Shown here one piece after another: positions 28,401 through 35,758 of a stretch of 37,580 nt of DNA. Under the pieces are notes generated by a model that had not been told where the DNA came from, searched no databases, and saw only the letters and a list, made by a program, of their open reading frames with translations. This DNA is from a virus. The stretch spans positions 1-37,580 of IMG/VR virus record IMGVR_UViG_3300043446_004071; one strand, written 5' to 3'. The position numbers and the translations under genes are program-made. Positions within the stretch are counted from its first letter, which is position 1, and every line of letters starts with the position of its first letter.

Positions 28401-28749
28401 AAAATCCAAAATTTACACAATTTTGAATATGGTCATAAAAACTAGGATGCTCTTGAATCAGACCATATAAAGATTTCCTTAGGGAAAATAAAAGAAGTCT
28501 TGCTGCAACAAATTGATAATTAGGAGATTCTAAAGAAATTAAATCAGCCGCAGACTTAATTAAAATCTCTTGAATTTCTGAAGTGGAAATACCATCATAG
28601 AACTGAATTCCAGACGCCATTTCTACTTGAGATGGAGACACTCCACTTAAACCTTCACAAGCGATTTCAACCATTTTATGAAGCTTGTCTAAATCCAGAT
28701 ATTCAGTATATCCTTTTCTTTTTTTTACATTAATCAGTTTAGAATTCAT
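25435..28749 (-). CDS. nrdA: Ribonucleotide reductase class Ia, large subunit, with intein
   Basis: 1104 aa from the ATG at 28749 (ATGA overlap with the primase stop). Removing the intein (residues 436-765) leaves 774 aa, close to T4 NrdA. Catalytic parts are intact: C227 in SASCVLLDC, the active site N-L-C-T-E with Cys766 (equal to E. coli Cys439), C789 in ALCTLSAFNV, the radical-transfer pair in KTAYYSN, and the C-terminal CESC thiols. An N-terminal ATP-cone-like segment (INVKKRKGYTEYLDLDKLHK) is present. It reduces ribonucleoside diphosphates together with NrdB. Upstream is the gp61 primase and downstream nrdB, one replication-supply unit. Confidence 0.96.
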   Translation of the reverse strand: MNSKLINVKKRKGYTEYLDLDKLHKMVEIACEGLSGVSPSQVEMASGIQFYDGISTSEIQEILIKSAADLISLESPNYQFVAARLLLFSLRKSLYGLIQEHPSFYDHIQNCVNFGFYNPEILENYTKDELNQLGEYINHERDYIFTYAGLRQVVDKYLVQDRSTGKIYETPQFMYMMIAATGFANYPKNVRLRYVKRYYDAISKHKLNVPTPILAGIRTPLKQSASCVLLDCGDSLESIIATDGAMMRYIAGRAGIGLNIGRLRAMGSKIRGGEVVSTGVVPFLKKFEGSLKSCHQGGVRAAAATVYFPIWHKEIEDVIVLKNNKGTDENRVRKLDYNIQLSKIFYERFIQNGDITLFCPNDVPGLYDAFGLPEFDELYVKYENDNSVRKKVVKAQELFLSLLQERFETGRIYLMNIDHANSHGPFKDQVVMSNLCVAPETQILTKYGYQSIETLEDEFIEIWNGDSWSEVQVKKTSENQELIKVVINSEEIHCTEYHKFYVVENGQAYYRNGTCELKRAIELKPGDKLIKFDLPIIEGDMKLEDSYTLGFHTGDGSYSNGKPILDLYGDKKNVLGYLNYNSVNVNESQDRIRVYLNIPFNTKYFVPNANYNIDSRLEWLSGLIDSDGHIAKNGETESLQIASIHLNFLKELRLMLHTLGVDSKIKFMRDDSLRLLPDGKGGEKEYNCKKIWRILISNNGLVKLCNLGIKKFLKRKKINDSIPNRNAERFHLVEEVSYTGRRDSTYCFTEPKKGLGMFNGYLTGNCTEIVEPTTPLESLEDENGAVALCTLSAFNVGLIKSDEELEELSELLVRFLDELIENQVYLVKAAEISTRNRRMLGVGVIGLAHYLAKLGVKYDQKEAWSAAHGLAESIQYYLLKASNNLAKERGACKWFNKTKYSDGILPIDTYKKEVDIICNEPLQHDWEVLREDIKQYGLRNSTLSTIMPSASSSIISNATSSIEPPRGLISYKKSKKGPVKQIVPQYSTLKNNYTLLWNLKDNKSYFNIVAVFQKFFDHSISADWSYNPEYYPNKEIPTSVIVSDALYAYKFGHKTAYYSNIYDGRKDGMEDETEASSQQNLEIQKLIDEITQSEEEESCESCTV
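26455..27444 (-). mobile_element. Intein with LAGLIDADG homing endonuclease, inside NrdA
   Basis: 330 residues inserted between NrdA Leu and the catalytic Cys. Splicing block A starts CVAPETQILTKYGYQSIETL; block B has EIHCTEYHKFYVV (the T-x-x-H pattern). The two endonuclease motifs are LGFHTGDGS and LSGLIDSDG (aspartates present in both). Block F/G is TYCFTEPKKGLGMFNGYLTGN before Cys+1. The penultimate residue is Gly rather than the usual His. The full set suggests a splicing-competent, mobile intein. Confidence 0.93.
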
Positions 28750-29738
28750 ACTTTTTTCCAACCGTAAAATTTAACTTTTGCTTGTAATCCTTTGAATGTG
28801 TTTTCTTGGATGATTTTTATGACAGGGATGTCATTTTTAATCATATCATTCACGTCCTTATCTTTCAAGTCATCTGGCCAAATAACAATTGAATGTCCTT
28901 GATTGATAACTTTTTCCATTCTTTGAATGATTTCTTTTTTTCGTTTTTCATTATCATAGATAAAAATGAAATCGATATCTTTTCTTTGAGTGATTTCATC
29001 AATATTTACATCCGCACCTGTCATTGCAATTGAATTTGGAATAAACATACTATCAAAAGGACCTTCTAGTATGTAAACATTTTTATTCCAATTAATATCA
29101 TCTAATCCATAAAGTTTTGGTATTTTCTCATTTAAAATAATTGTAATGTATTTTAATTTCGAACTTTTAGACAAACTTCTACCTTGAAACCCAAAAATCT
29201 CTTGATTATAAATCAAAGGAATTACAATTCTAGGTTCATCGTGAGTTAATGAGGAGAATGTTTGTTTCTGCGTATTAGTCCAATGTTTAAAACATTCAGT
29301 ATAATATAAAGTATCAAATTTAGCTTTCGGTATTCTTCGATTTTCAAGATACCTCCTGGCCGGATGTTCTATATTTAGGTCCGATATCAAAGGGAGGTCT
29401 AGATACTTTTTTTTTATTTCTATTTTATTCTGTGTCTTAACCGGTGTTAATTTTGGAACTTCTTGATGATTATTTTTAAATTTCTCAAGAATATAACGTT
29501 CAAATAACCGAGGGTCTACATCTTTTAGAAAACTTTTAAATGATATAGATTTACCACAGTTATGACATCGATAGTTAAAACTATCCCCAATCGAATATAA
29601 ATATCCTCTCGCTTTAATTTTATTCTTTTTTGAATCTCCGCAATAAAAACATCTAAAATTATAGGTTTTATTATTTTTTTGTGCAAACATCTGCAATTGA
29701 GATGAAATCATCTCAATATATCTAGATTCAATACTCAC
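28746..29738 (-). CDS. 61: DNA primase, T4 gp61-like
   Basis: 330 aa, ATG at 29738 (T4 gp61 is about 340). A zinc ribbon with C30, C33, C58 and C61 (CFYCGD ... CHNCG) is followed by a linker and a TOPRIM-type catalytic region: IPLIYNQEIFGFQGRS, the acidic VYILEGPFDSMF, then FIFIYDNEKRKKE, and IVIWPDDLKDKDVNDMI. It makes RNA primers for lagging-strand synthesis with the gp41 helicase, whose C-terminus is at the right edge of the window. It overlaps nrdA by 4 nt. Confidence 0.93.
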   Translation of the reverse strand: MSIESRYIEMISSQLQMFAQKNNKTYNFRCFYCGDSKKNKIKARGYLYSIGDSFNYRCHNCGKSISFKSFLKDVDPRLFERYILEKFKNNHQEVPKLTPVKTQNKIEIKKKYLDLPLISDLNIEHPARRYLENRRIPKAKFDTLYYTECFKHWTNTQKQTFSSLTHDEPRIVIPLIYNQEIFGFQGRSLSKSSKLKYITIILNEKIPKLYGLDDINWNKNVYILEGPFDSMFIPNSIAMTGADVNIDEITQRKDIDFIFIYDNEKRKKEIIQRMEKVINQGHSIVIWPDDLKDKDVNDMIKNDIPVIKIIQENTFKGLQAKVKFYGWKKV

Positions 29739-29747
29739 TTTCTGCCC

Positions 29748-30197
29748 TTACTTCTCAGGCTTTACGATAGCAGGGGTACTATTACTTGGCAAGCTGAATG
29801 AAAACCGAAGCTGCTCTTGAGTAAATATAAAAACCGTGAGTAAAATTGCTCCACCAAATAGCCAACGAAATTTGATTAGACTTTCTATTTTTTCGTCTTG
29901 CTCTTTCTCTTTCTCGTTAAATGTTTTTTGAACTTCTTCTATTTTATCAATTACGTTTGCGTGTTCTTTAATATTTTTAGCATCCATATCTTTAATGGCT
30001 TGCATTAAAGATGAATCAGAACTGTTATTTGTTTCAATTCTCTGTTCGTGAATTGCAAGCATTTTAGATATGTCTTGGTATGCTTCACTAATTTTGTGAA
30101 TTGCTAATTCCATTTTATTCATCACCTGCTCATATACAGAGAATTTTTCTTCTAAAATAGCAACTCTGGTATCAACTGGTGTATTTTTGTTGAACAC
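29748..30197 (-). CDS. Coiled-coil membrane-anchored protein
   Basis: 149 aa from a GTG at 30197 (GAAGAGG just upstream); in-frame starts at 30266 and 30296 would overlap the previous gene much more. The N-terminus FNKNTPVDTRVAILEEKF leads into a long coiled coil (EQVMNKMELAIHKISEAYQD ... NEKEKEQDEKIESLIKF). One transmembrane helix follows (WLFGGAILLTVFIFT) and a short Ser/Pro-rich tail. It lies 9 nt before the primase gene. Similar predicted proteins are common in T4-like cyanophages. Role unknown; a membrane tether is possible. Confidence 0.65.
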   Translation of the reverse strand: MFNKNTPVDTRVAILEEKFSVYEQVMNKMELAIHKISEAYQDISKMLAIHEQRIETNNSSDSSLMQAIKDMDAKNIKEHANVIDKIEEVQKTFNEKEKEQDEKIESLIKFRWLFGGAILLTVFIFTQEQLRFSFSLPSNSTPAIVKPEK

Positions 30198-30384
30198 TGG
30201 GACCTCTTCTAAACAATGGCTTTTTCTTTTTGGGTAAAAAAACAGGTGGGCTTTTCCCTTCTTCATTTTTATATTCAGAAGTTCCAGCAATCTCACCGGA
30301 AGCCAAACTCATTGTTGGAGCATTCTCCTTTAAATACTTTCGAATTATATTTAGTGAATTATTTAAAATTCTTTCTTTTTTCAT
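30172..30384 (-). CDS. Small basic hypothetical protein, 70 aa
   Basis: The ATG at 30384 overlaps the previous stop (ATGA). MKKERILNNSLNIIRKYLKE is a basic amphipathic helix, followed by a Gly/Ser/Pro linker and a basic end (LPKKKKPLFRRGPS). It overlaps the next gene by 26 nt. Part of the small-gene run before the primase. Function unknown. Confidence 0.62.
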   Translation of the reverse strand: MKKERILNNSLNIIRKYLKENAPTMSLASGEIAGTSEYKNEEGKSPPVFLPKKKKPLFRRGPSVQQKYTS

Positions 30385-30752
30385 AACTGATTAAGATGAG
30401 ATAAACAATTTAAATCGATAGGAATATCATTTAACTTTGTTTTTGGATATTCTGGAAATCTTCCCAAATATACAATAATAGTTTTTATGAAACTCCAATA
30501 TTCAGAATCTATCTTGAAGAACAAAAGGGGAGTAGCAGCTTCTCCAAAAATATTATATAAAATGAGAAAATGATTGATGAGTAAATGAATATTCATTTCA
30601 CCGTTACTTTTATATTTTTTTAATAATCTCTTTATCCATTTAAATCTTTTCAGATCATCATAAAAATCTTCCTCGGTGACGGCGTGAGGATTTTCATAAT
30701 GTTTAATGGCAAAGAGAATGAAATTATCTTCATTCAACTCATCAAATCTCAT
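30381..30752 (-). CDS. Conserved-looking T4-phage hypothetical protein, 123 aa
   Basis: ATG at 30752. MRFDELNEDNFILFAIKHYE starts a mostly helical protein with aromatic-rich segments (FYDDLKRFKWIKRLLKKYK, LINHFLILYNIFGEAATPLL). I recall similar proteins from other T4-like cyanophages next to replication genes, but no function. No membrane signal or catalytic motif. It precedes the 70-aa gene with an ATGA overlap. Confidence 0.7.
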   Translation of the reverse strand: MRFDELNEDNFILFAIKHYENPHAVTEEDFYDDLKRFKWIKRLLKKYKSNGEMNIHLLINHFLILYNIFGEAATPLLFFKIDSEYWSFIKTIIVYLGRFPEYPKTKLNDIPIDLNCLSHLNQL

Positions 30753-30758
30753 AAATTA

Positions 30759-31766
30759 TCAAGCAATTACTTCTAGCATATTTGTACCAAGGCCCACAGA
30801 GCTAGAAGTACCAGCTCCTCCGATATTATAAACTAAACCAGCTGCTAGTGTTTTACCAACTGCTCCACCACCAGAGAAATCAGTGATTGTTCCTGAAACA
30901 TTGGCTGCAGTATCAACCATTAGTTTAGTTTTGGTGGTTCTGGTGCTGAAATTAACTGCAGTGCCAACTCCAATTACGCTACTTACAGTTGAACCTGCTC
31001 CAATTTGAATAAATGTAGCACCAACTGCAACAACTGGTTTATTTGTAATCACTGCACCAACAGTTATTGAGCTACCAACCGACACTCCTTGAGTACTCGC
31101 AACGAAAATGTTGGTAGACCCTGCAGATACAGTGGCATTAATTGTAGTTGTCAAGAAGTTAACATTTGCAGCTAAAACTGTGCTTGGAGTGGTAAAAGCA
31201 AACGCAATTCTGTTTGAAATTTGACCATTAAAATTCTGAACTTTTACGTATCCATTGTCATTCGTATAAATTGGCAACTCTGCACCTGGAGCAACTGAAG
31301 CTGCAGTTGCAACAATAGCAGTTGATTCATTTGCACCATTAGCATCAAAAGTTCTAATTCTTACTGTTGCTCCAGCACCTGCATATACACTTTCATTCCA
31401 TACAACGTGTACATATGCAGTTGTATTTGTTGCAACTCCAGTAGTTGCTCCACCACCTACTGAAATTGGAGATGCTTTATTTGGATCTTCGAAAAAAACT
31501 GCAGTTGGAGTTGCGCTACCTAGTCCAGTTTCATTTACTCCACCTCCTGCTGTGTTTAATCCAGCAACTGAAACTAGAACTTCATCGTAATAGGATGTGG
31601 AAAGTCCAGAGTTCTCGGAGCTACCATACCATCTTTGAATCCAACCACGTCTATCTGCAAAACAATTATGAGGACTATGTAGTCTATCAGTATTTTTTAA
31701 ATCTTTTGGAATTCCAAAATTATTTTGCGCTGTTTCTGTGGTTGTTGAAATCCCCCAAAGTGCCAT
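30759..31766 (-). CDS. Beta-rich virion structural protein
   Basis: 335 aa, ATG at 31766 with a late promoter 32 nt upstream. The N-terminus MALWGISTTTETAQNNFGIP, then NCFADRRGWIQRWYGSS, resembles cyanophage structural proteins. The remainder is Ala/Gly/Thr/Val/Ser-rich beta sequence with several similar units (GSTNIFVASTQGVSVGSSIT, GATFIQIGAGSTVSSVIGVG, YNIGGAGTSSSVGLG). Its composition is unlike neighbouring genes and fits a surface or decoration protein of head or tail. No enzymatic motif. Confidence 0.72.
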   Translation of the reverse strand: MALWGISTTTETAQNNFGIPKDLKNTDRLHSPHNCFADRRGWIQRWYGSSENSGLSTSYYDEVLVSVAGLNTAGGGVNETGLGSATPTAVFFEDPNKASPISVGGGATTGVATNTTAYVHVVWNESVYAGAGATVRIRTFDANGANESTAIVATAASVAPGAELPIYTNDNGYVKVQNFNGQISNRIAFAFTTPSTVLAANVNFLTTTINATVSAGSTNIFVASTQGVSVGSSITVGAVITNKPVVAVGATFIQIGAGSTVSSVIGVGTAVNFSTRTTKTKLMVDTAANVSGTITDFSGGGAVGKTLAAGLVYNIGGAGTSSSVGLGTNMLEVIA

Positions 31767-31797
31767 TTCGTGATACCTGTATGTATTTTTATACTAT

Positions 31798-31805
31798 TAT
31801 TTATT
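31798..31805 (-). promoter_or_regulatory. T4-type late promoter (AATAAATA)
   Basis: Minus strand GTCAATAAATAATAG, 32 nt before the structural gene at 31766 and directly after a terminator. Confidence 0.65.
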
Positions 31806-31820
31806 GACTTTGATATTTAC

Positions 31821-31850
31821 AAAAAAAGGAGATAAGAATCTCCTTTTTTT
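31821..31850 (-). terminator. Rho-independent terminator, bidirectional
   Basis: A 13-bp perfect stem (GGAGAT / ATCTCC extended by seven A-T pairs, 4-nt loop) with T runs on both strands, 22 nt after the 56-aa gene. Confidence 0.88.
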
Positions 31851-31871
31851 TATTTAATTTTTAAAAAATAT

Positions 31872-32042
31872 TCATTGAGCAGTAAAAAGTTTTTGCTCAA
31901 CTAGTAGAACTATAGTATCATCAATTTGATTATCTGTTGTTTTTACATATTTTTTAAGTAGTTCAATTACAAGTTCTTTAACTGCTTTTGAAGTTAAAAA
32001 CGAAAATAGAACTGGTTTAATTAAAGTAATTGCGGCAGCCAT
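31872..32042 (-). CDS. Small hydrophobic helical protein, 56 aa
   Basis: ATG at 32042, TGA at 31874-31872. It starts MAAAITLIKPVLFSFLTSKA, has an amphipathic helix (VKELVIELLKKYVK) and ends DDTIVLLVEQKLFTAQ. It has its own exact late promoter and its own terminator, so it is a single-gene late unit, which argues that it is real and abundantly made. Perhaps a small virion or membrane-active protein; no family recognised. Confidence 0.7.
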   Translation of the reverse strand: MAAAITLIKPVLFSFLTSKAVKELVIELLKKYVKTTDNQIDDTIVLLVEQKLFTAQ

Positions 32043-32091
32043 TAGAGTTTCCTCAATTAGAATATCTTGGGCATATTTATCACCCTATAAT

Positions 32092-32099
32092 TATTTATA
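32092..32099 (-). promoter_or_regulatory. T4-type late promoter (TATAAATA, exact)
   Basis: Minus strand AATATAAATAATTATAGG, 50 nt before the 56-aa gene. Confidence 0.72.
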
Positions 32100-32102
32100 T
32101 TT

Positions 32103-33188
32103 TCAGCAATTCCATTTCCTTCTAGCTAATCTCAATCTTGAGTTTGGGTCTCTTGCAGCTTTTGGCCACATTTTCATTTGCCCAGCGGATCTAGAACAAA
32201 AACTTTTTCTACGTTTCCAGGATTTACTTCCTTTTTTTAATTTAGAGGGGTCTGTTGTAACCGCCATTGATAATTTAGAGCCTGGATTTTCTCTCCTATA
32301 AGAAGCAATACCTTTACGATTTAACCCACCTTTGACTAAATCCTTACCTTCGCTTCGTGACCAAGCTGGTGTTTTAGCTTCTCCAATATAACCATAATTT
32401 AGCAAATAATTCTTCCTCTTCTTATCATCCATCAGTTTTTTAACTATCATCATCATTAACATTTTTTTATCAATTTCTTCACCTAAAGGTACACGGGAAG
32501 CATTTAAATTAGATTGATAATATTTGTTTCTTTTTTTATTACTTGGTAAATTTTTAGAAAATCTAGATGGCATTAATTTCTCTTGACTATTTCTACCCGA
32601 CCTCCTCTCTCTTCCTATATTAATACCGTGAAGTTTTTCTAATCTAGAAATATGACGAGGTGATCTAGAAATAGAGTTAGATTGAGTTTCGTGAGCTGCC
32701 ATTAATCCCTTATATCGTCTTATTGCATCTGGACTAGGAGATGGGCCTTTAACTTCCCTTTCTAATGATTTCATTTTTGCTCTATTTTTTTCTTCAGGGG
32801 TCCAACCAGATTTCCCAGGATAGATAGACCTACTCCAAGGAATCTTACCTTCTTTTAATTTTCTTTTACGATTTCTAGATGGATGAGATACTCTTCCGTT
32901 ATCTAAATAATCAACTCCAGCTTTACCTCTATTCTTGGCCCACATTTGCATTAAAGCGGCACCAGGAGATTCAATATGACCAGTTCTTACAAAATCTTTT
33001 GGAGATTGGGCTGCACCTAATGCAAATGTGGCTCCTAGAAATGCATTTGCTATTTTTTCTCTCTTGCTTGCTTCAGATACAACTTTAGATTTAACTGAAC
33101 ATAAATCCCAAATTTCAGGTCCAAATGAGCACTCATCTCGGGTCTCAACTTTTTTGCAAGCTATGCAATACTTTGATTCTTTTTTCAT
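32103..33188 (-). CDS. Basic virion-type protein with conserved C-terminal domain (DUF6321-like)
   Basis: 361 aa from the ATG at 33188, after GGAGAGG; the longer start at 33227 would overlap the upstream gene. The N-terminus has two Cys pairs (YCIACKK, then Cys in DECSF and DLCSV) that may bind zinc. The middle is very basic and likely disordered. The C-terminus (AWSRSEGKDLVKGGLNRKG, ASYRRENPGSKLSMAVT, KSWKRRKSFCSRSAG, ending RRKWNC) is a conserved module I associate with phage and bacterial proteins of unknown function. It lies in the late virion block. No activity known. Confidence 0.7.
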   Translation of the reverse strand: MKKESKYCIACKKVETRDECSFGPEIWDLCSVKSKVVSEASKREKIANAFLGATFALGAAQSPKDFVRTGHIESPGAALMQMWAKNRGKAGVDYLDNGRVSHPSRNRKRKLKEGKIPWSRSIYPGKSGWTPEEKNRAKMKSLEREVKGPSPSPDAIRRYKGLMAAHETQSNSISRSPRHISRLEKLHGINIGRERRSGRNSQEKLMPSRFSKNLPSNKKRNKYYQSNLNASRVPLGEEIDKKMLMMMIVKKLMDDKKRKNYLLNYGYIGEAKTPAWSRSEGKDLVKGGLNRKGIASYRRENPGSKLSMAVTTDPSKLKKGSKSWKRRKSFCSRSAGQMKMWPKAARDPNSRLRLARRKWNC

Positions 33189-33189
33189 C

Positions 33190-34527
33190 TTAAAAGCCTC
33201 TCCTTTTTTTCTGATTAGATAACGCAATAGACTTTACATTATATGATTCTGACTTGATTGATTTATTTGAGTCAACATCACTACCATCAGATACGTGCCC
33301 AGATAGATCATAGTTAGAATAGTATCCAGTTCTATCACCTAAAAATAATTTTCTCATATCATCAGAAACTTGCTTTGCACTTTTCTTACCAGGTTGCTTT
33401 GCTAAATGAATATCACTTAATGGTGTAGTTCTTCTTTTCATTGGAGGTGTTGCTTTTGCAAAAATAGAAGCGCCATTGGTTGTTTCATTCAAATTCAAGT
33501 AGTCGTGAACTTCCATCACATTAGGATTTAACTTTATTCTTCCAGTATTTCTACCTCTCATTATATCTACTGGTTTATCGTCTTCGTCTTTTCTTTTTCT
33601 TGATTTTTGCCTCAAACTTACAAGTTCATATATAAACTCCTCCCTCCAACAAGAATATTGCTCATTATTTAATCCCGAAAGGATGTCTCCTGTTTCTTTA
33701 TTTCTGGCTTTTATTTTCCTATATCCTCTATTAATTTCTTGGTCTGTTCTCATTCTCCTATACTCTCTATTAAAGGGAAGTTTTTTACCTCTTCTAAAAA
33801 TAGAAATAGCAGATTGACTTGGTTTATATCCAGGGTCATCCTGCCTCATAAGTTTATTTGTTCTATTTCTTTCTCTCATTCTACGAAATTTCCGATTAAA
33901 AGGTAATCTAGGAGCACCTCTCAATCTTTGACTTATAGATGGGCCACCACTAGATGGACTAGGAGGGTTAGATGAAGAAGTTGCAGGAGAACTTGAAGAA
34001 GAACCACCTGAAGTACTTGGTGGAGAAGTAGATGGAGAAGAGATAGTTCCAGAAGAATTATCTTCAGTAGAGTTAGCCCCCTGAGTCTTTGCTTTCCTAT
34101 GTTGTAGATACGCAGATATTCCAACTTTAGCAATACCTTTCAATGCTCTAGCTGTGTTTCTTAAGTTCTTTGCTGTTGTGATGGAATCGGGGTCTCTTAT
34201 AGAAAGAGCTTCTGGCTCAGGTACATTTCCTAAAAGTTTACCCTGTTCTTTTTCTTTCTCTCTTTTCGCTCGTTCTGTTGCTTTTTCTTTAGACTGTTTT
34301 TGTTGTTCGTTGAACTTTTCTTTTTTATGTTGCAATACATCACGTAAATATTGTCTATATTCTTTAGAACTTCTAGCCGCTATCTTTTTCTGCTTTTCTC
34401 GCTTTAGTCTCTCTTTCTCTTTTTTTTCATTTTCTCTTTCTTTCTTTAATTCAGCTTGAATTTCCGCAGCTGACATTCCTCCTATATTGTTAGTAGGTGT
34501 TTGTCTCCTAGCTTCATTAAGATTCAT
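33190..34527 (-). CDS. Low-complexity basic virion-type protein
   Basis: 445 aa, ATG at 34527. It opens MNLNEARRQ, where L-N-E/A fits a T4-type prohead protease site. Then: a highly charged coiled coil (about 25-95), a Ser/Pro/Gly linker (about 155-198), and a repeated Arg-rich unit (LPFNRKFRRMRERNR and LPFNREYRRMRTDQ). YSCWREEFIYEL follows, recalling a motif frequent in cyanophage virion proteins, then a second disordered half. Probably a capsid-associated or injected DNA-binding protein. It overlaps the upstream gene by 4 nt. Confidence 0.7.
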   Translation of the reverse strand: MNLNEARRQTPTNNIGGMSAAEIQAELKKERENEKKEKERLKREKQKKIAARSSKEYRQYLRDVLQHKKEKFNEQQKQSKEKATERAKREKEKEQGKLLGNVPEPEALSIRDPDSITTAKNLRNTARALKGIAKVGISAYLQHRKAKTQGANSTEDNSSGTISSPSTSPPSTSGGSSSSSPATSSSNPPSPSSGGPSISQRLRGAPRLPFNRKFRRMRERNRTNKLMRQDDPGYKPSQSAISIFRRGKKLPFNREYRRMRTDQEINRGYRKIKARNKETGDILSGLNNEQYSCWREEFIYELVSLRQKSRKRKDEDDKPVDIMRGRNTGRIKLNPNVMEVHDYLNLNETTNGASIFAKATPPMKRRTTPLSDIHLAKQPGKKSAKQVSDDMRKLFLGDRTGYYSNYDLSGHVSDGSDVDSNKSIKSESYNVKSIALSNQKKRRGF

Positions 34528-35732
34528 CTATTCTTCCTTAAGTCTTTTCTTAATTTATTTATATTTTTTGGAACAGTTTCTTTAATTGGTATTCCAGTAA
34601 AAGAATAAGTCGGCTGACCTGGAGTCATATCTTGAAGAAATTTTCTATACTTATCAGTTCCCACTTCATAAACATCTTCTGGAAGATGCACGGATGAAAT
34701 CCAACTCTTAAACATCGTGCCTTCGTTGGTCAAACAAATTAAATAATTAGTACCCCTTCGAATAACTCGACCTCTTAGACCAGTATTCATATTTTCAACT
34801 AATGTTCCAACAGAGTATAAATCATTTTCTTTATATTCCCTCCTCAATTCATCTTTAAATAAATCTGGGGCAATTTTCCAAAAACTATAATTCTCTTTCA
34901 ACTTCATAGACTTAGATACTGAATTAAATAAACTTTCTTTATCTTGAAGTTTCATTCTAGGCGGTAAATTTGAAGAAAATGATTGAAAATCTCCATTTGC
35001 TGCAGAAGTTCTTAAAGCAACTGAAGAACCACTAGAAGCGGTATCGCTATCAGGGTCTTTACCAGAAGCAGCTAATACTTCTAAATTTTGAAATTCATAA
35101 GATTGACCTTCATTTTTATGAACTAAACTTTGGAACTCTCCTACTCTTTCTGCTCCGACTACGATTTTAACATCGGAATAACCATCATTATATAAAGCAG
35201 TTAAAATATCAAAGATAGTTTTCATATCTTCACTATCTAAAATATAATCAGCAAAATCTGGGTACATCATTTGCATATATTGAATCTTCAAAGAGGGGTT
35301 TAATGGATTTGTAGCTTTATCCTGTACTCTACTTGGATAGATTCTATATTCAAATCCCTTCTCTTTAGCTCTTGCATATCCATACTTTAGTACCAACTCG
35401 TGATTCCTAGCTGGTGGATTAAATCGGCCAATTGTTATTACAACTCCTTTTCCACCTTCCTGAGTTGGTTGAGACTGAGCAGTTTGTTGTGCAACTTGAG
35501 AGGTTGGTTGGGATTGCTCAGGTTGTTGAGTTTCAACTGGTTGTTCTTCTTGATCAGATGAACCTTTACGGCCTTTAAAGAATTGAAGTTGGCCTCCAAC
35601 TGTTTTAGCTACTAAATTACCTTGTTGATCATAATAATCACCATGCCCACTCGATTTAAGGCCCATTTGAGCTGCTTTTTTAGAGGCTAATGTACTTCGA
35701 GCTTCCTGAATAAATTGCTGAAATGATTTCAT
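34524..35732 (-). CDS. Capsid-targeted nucleotidyltransferase-like virion protein
   Basis: 402 aa, ATG at 35732. MKSFQQFIQEARS is nearly the capsid-targeting sequence of T4 internal proteins (MKTYQEFIAEA), with a prohead protease site I-Q-E/A at residues 8-11. A Gln/Pro/Glu-rich linker runs to about 93. Residues 96-256 resemble a cytidylyltransferase fold: TIGRFNPPARNHELVL (the N-H-E-L replaces the usual G-H), IVVGAERVGEF, and VALRTSAANGDFQSF in the place of the S-x-T-x-x-R motif. The C-terminus (VGTLVENMNTGLRGRVIRRG, YLICLTNEGTMFKSW) is a separate small beta module. The inferred product is an enzyme packaged with the genome and delivered into the host at infection. The substrate (NMN-like or other) is unknown. 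Confidence 0.78.
   Translation of the reverse strand: MKSFQQFIQEARSTLASKKAAQMGLKSSGHGDYYDQQGNLVAKTVGGQLQFFKGRKGSSDQEEQPVETQQPEQSQPTSQVAQQTAQSQPTQEGGKGVVITIGRFNPPARNHELVLKYGYARAKEKGFEYRIYPSRVQDKATNPLNPSLKIQYMQMMYPDFADYILDSEDMKTIFDILTALYNDGYSDVKIVVGAERVGEFQSLVHKNEGQSYEFQNLEVLAASGKDPDSDTASSGSSVALRTSAANGDFQSFSSNLPPRMKLQDKESLFNSVSKSMKLKENYSFWKIAPDLFKDELRREYKENDLYSVGTLVENMNTGLRGRVIRRGTNYLICLTNEGTMFKSWISSVHLPEDVYEVGTDKYRKFLQDMTPGQPTYSFTGIPIKETVPKNINKLRKDLRKNR
34556..34563 (-). promoter_or_regulatory. T4-type late promoter (TATAAATA, exact), within upstream gene
   Basis: Minus strand AATATAAATAAATTAAG, 29 nt before the ATG at 34527 and inside the end of the preceding coding sequence. Confidence 0.55.
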
Positions 35733-35750
35733 TTTATGGACGTTTTTAAG

Positions 35751-35758
35751 TATTTATT
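35751..35758 (-). promoter_or_regulatory. T4-type late promoter (AATAAATA)
   Basis: Minus strand ATGAATAAATACTT, 19 nt before the ATG at 35732, overlapping the stop region of the upstream gene. Confidence 0.65.

Noticed and set aside
31445-31807. Plus-strand ORFs such as 31445-31807, 34154-34459, 16613-17302, 10560-10922
   Set aside because: All lie opposite well-supported minus-strand genes, have biased composition mirroring them, and lack promoters or ribosome sites.
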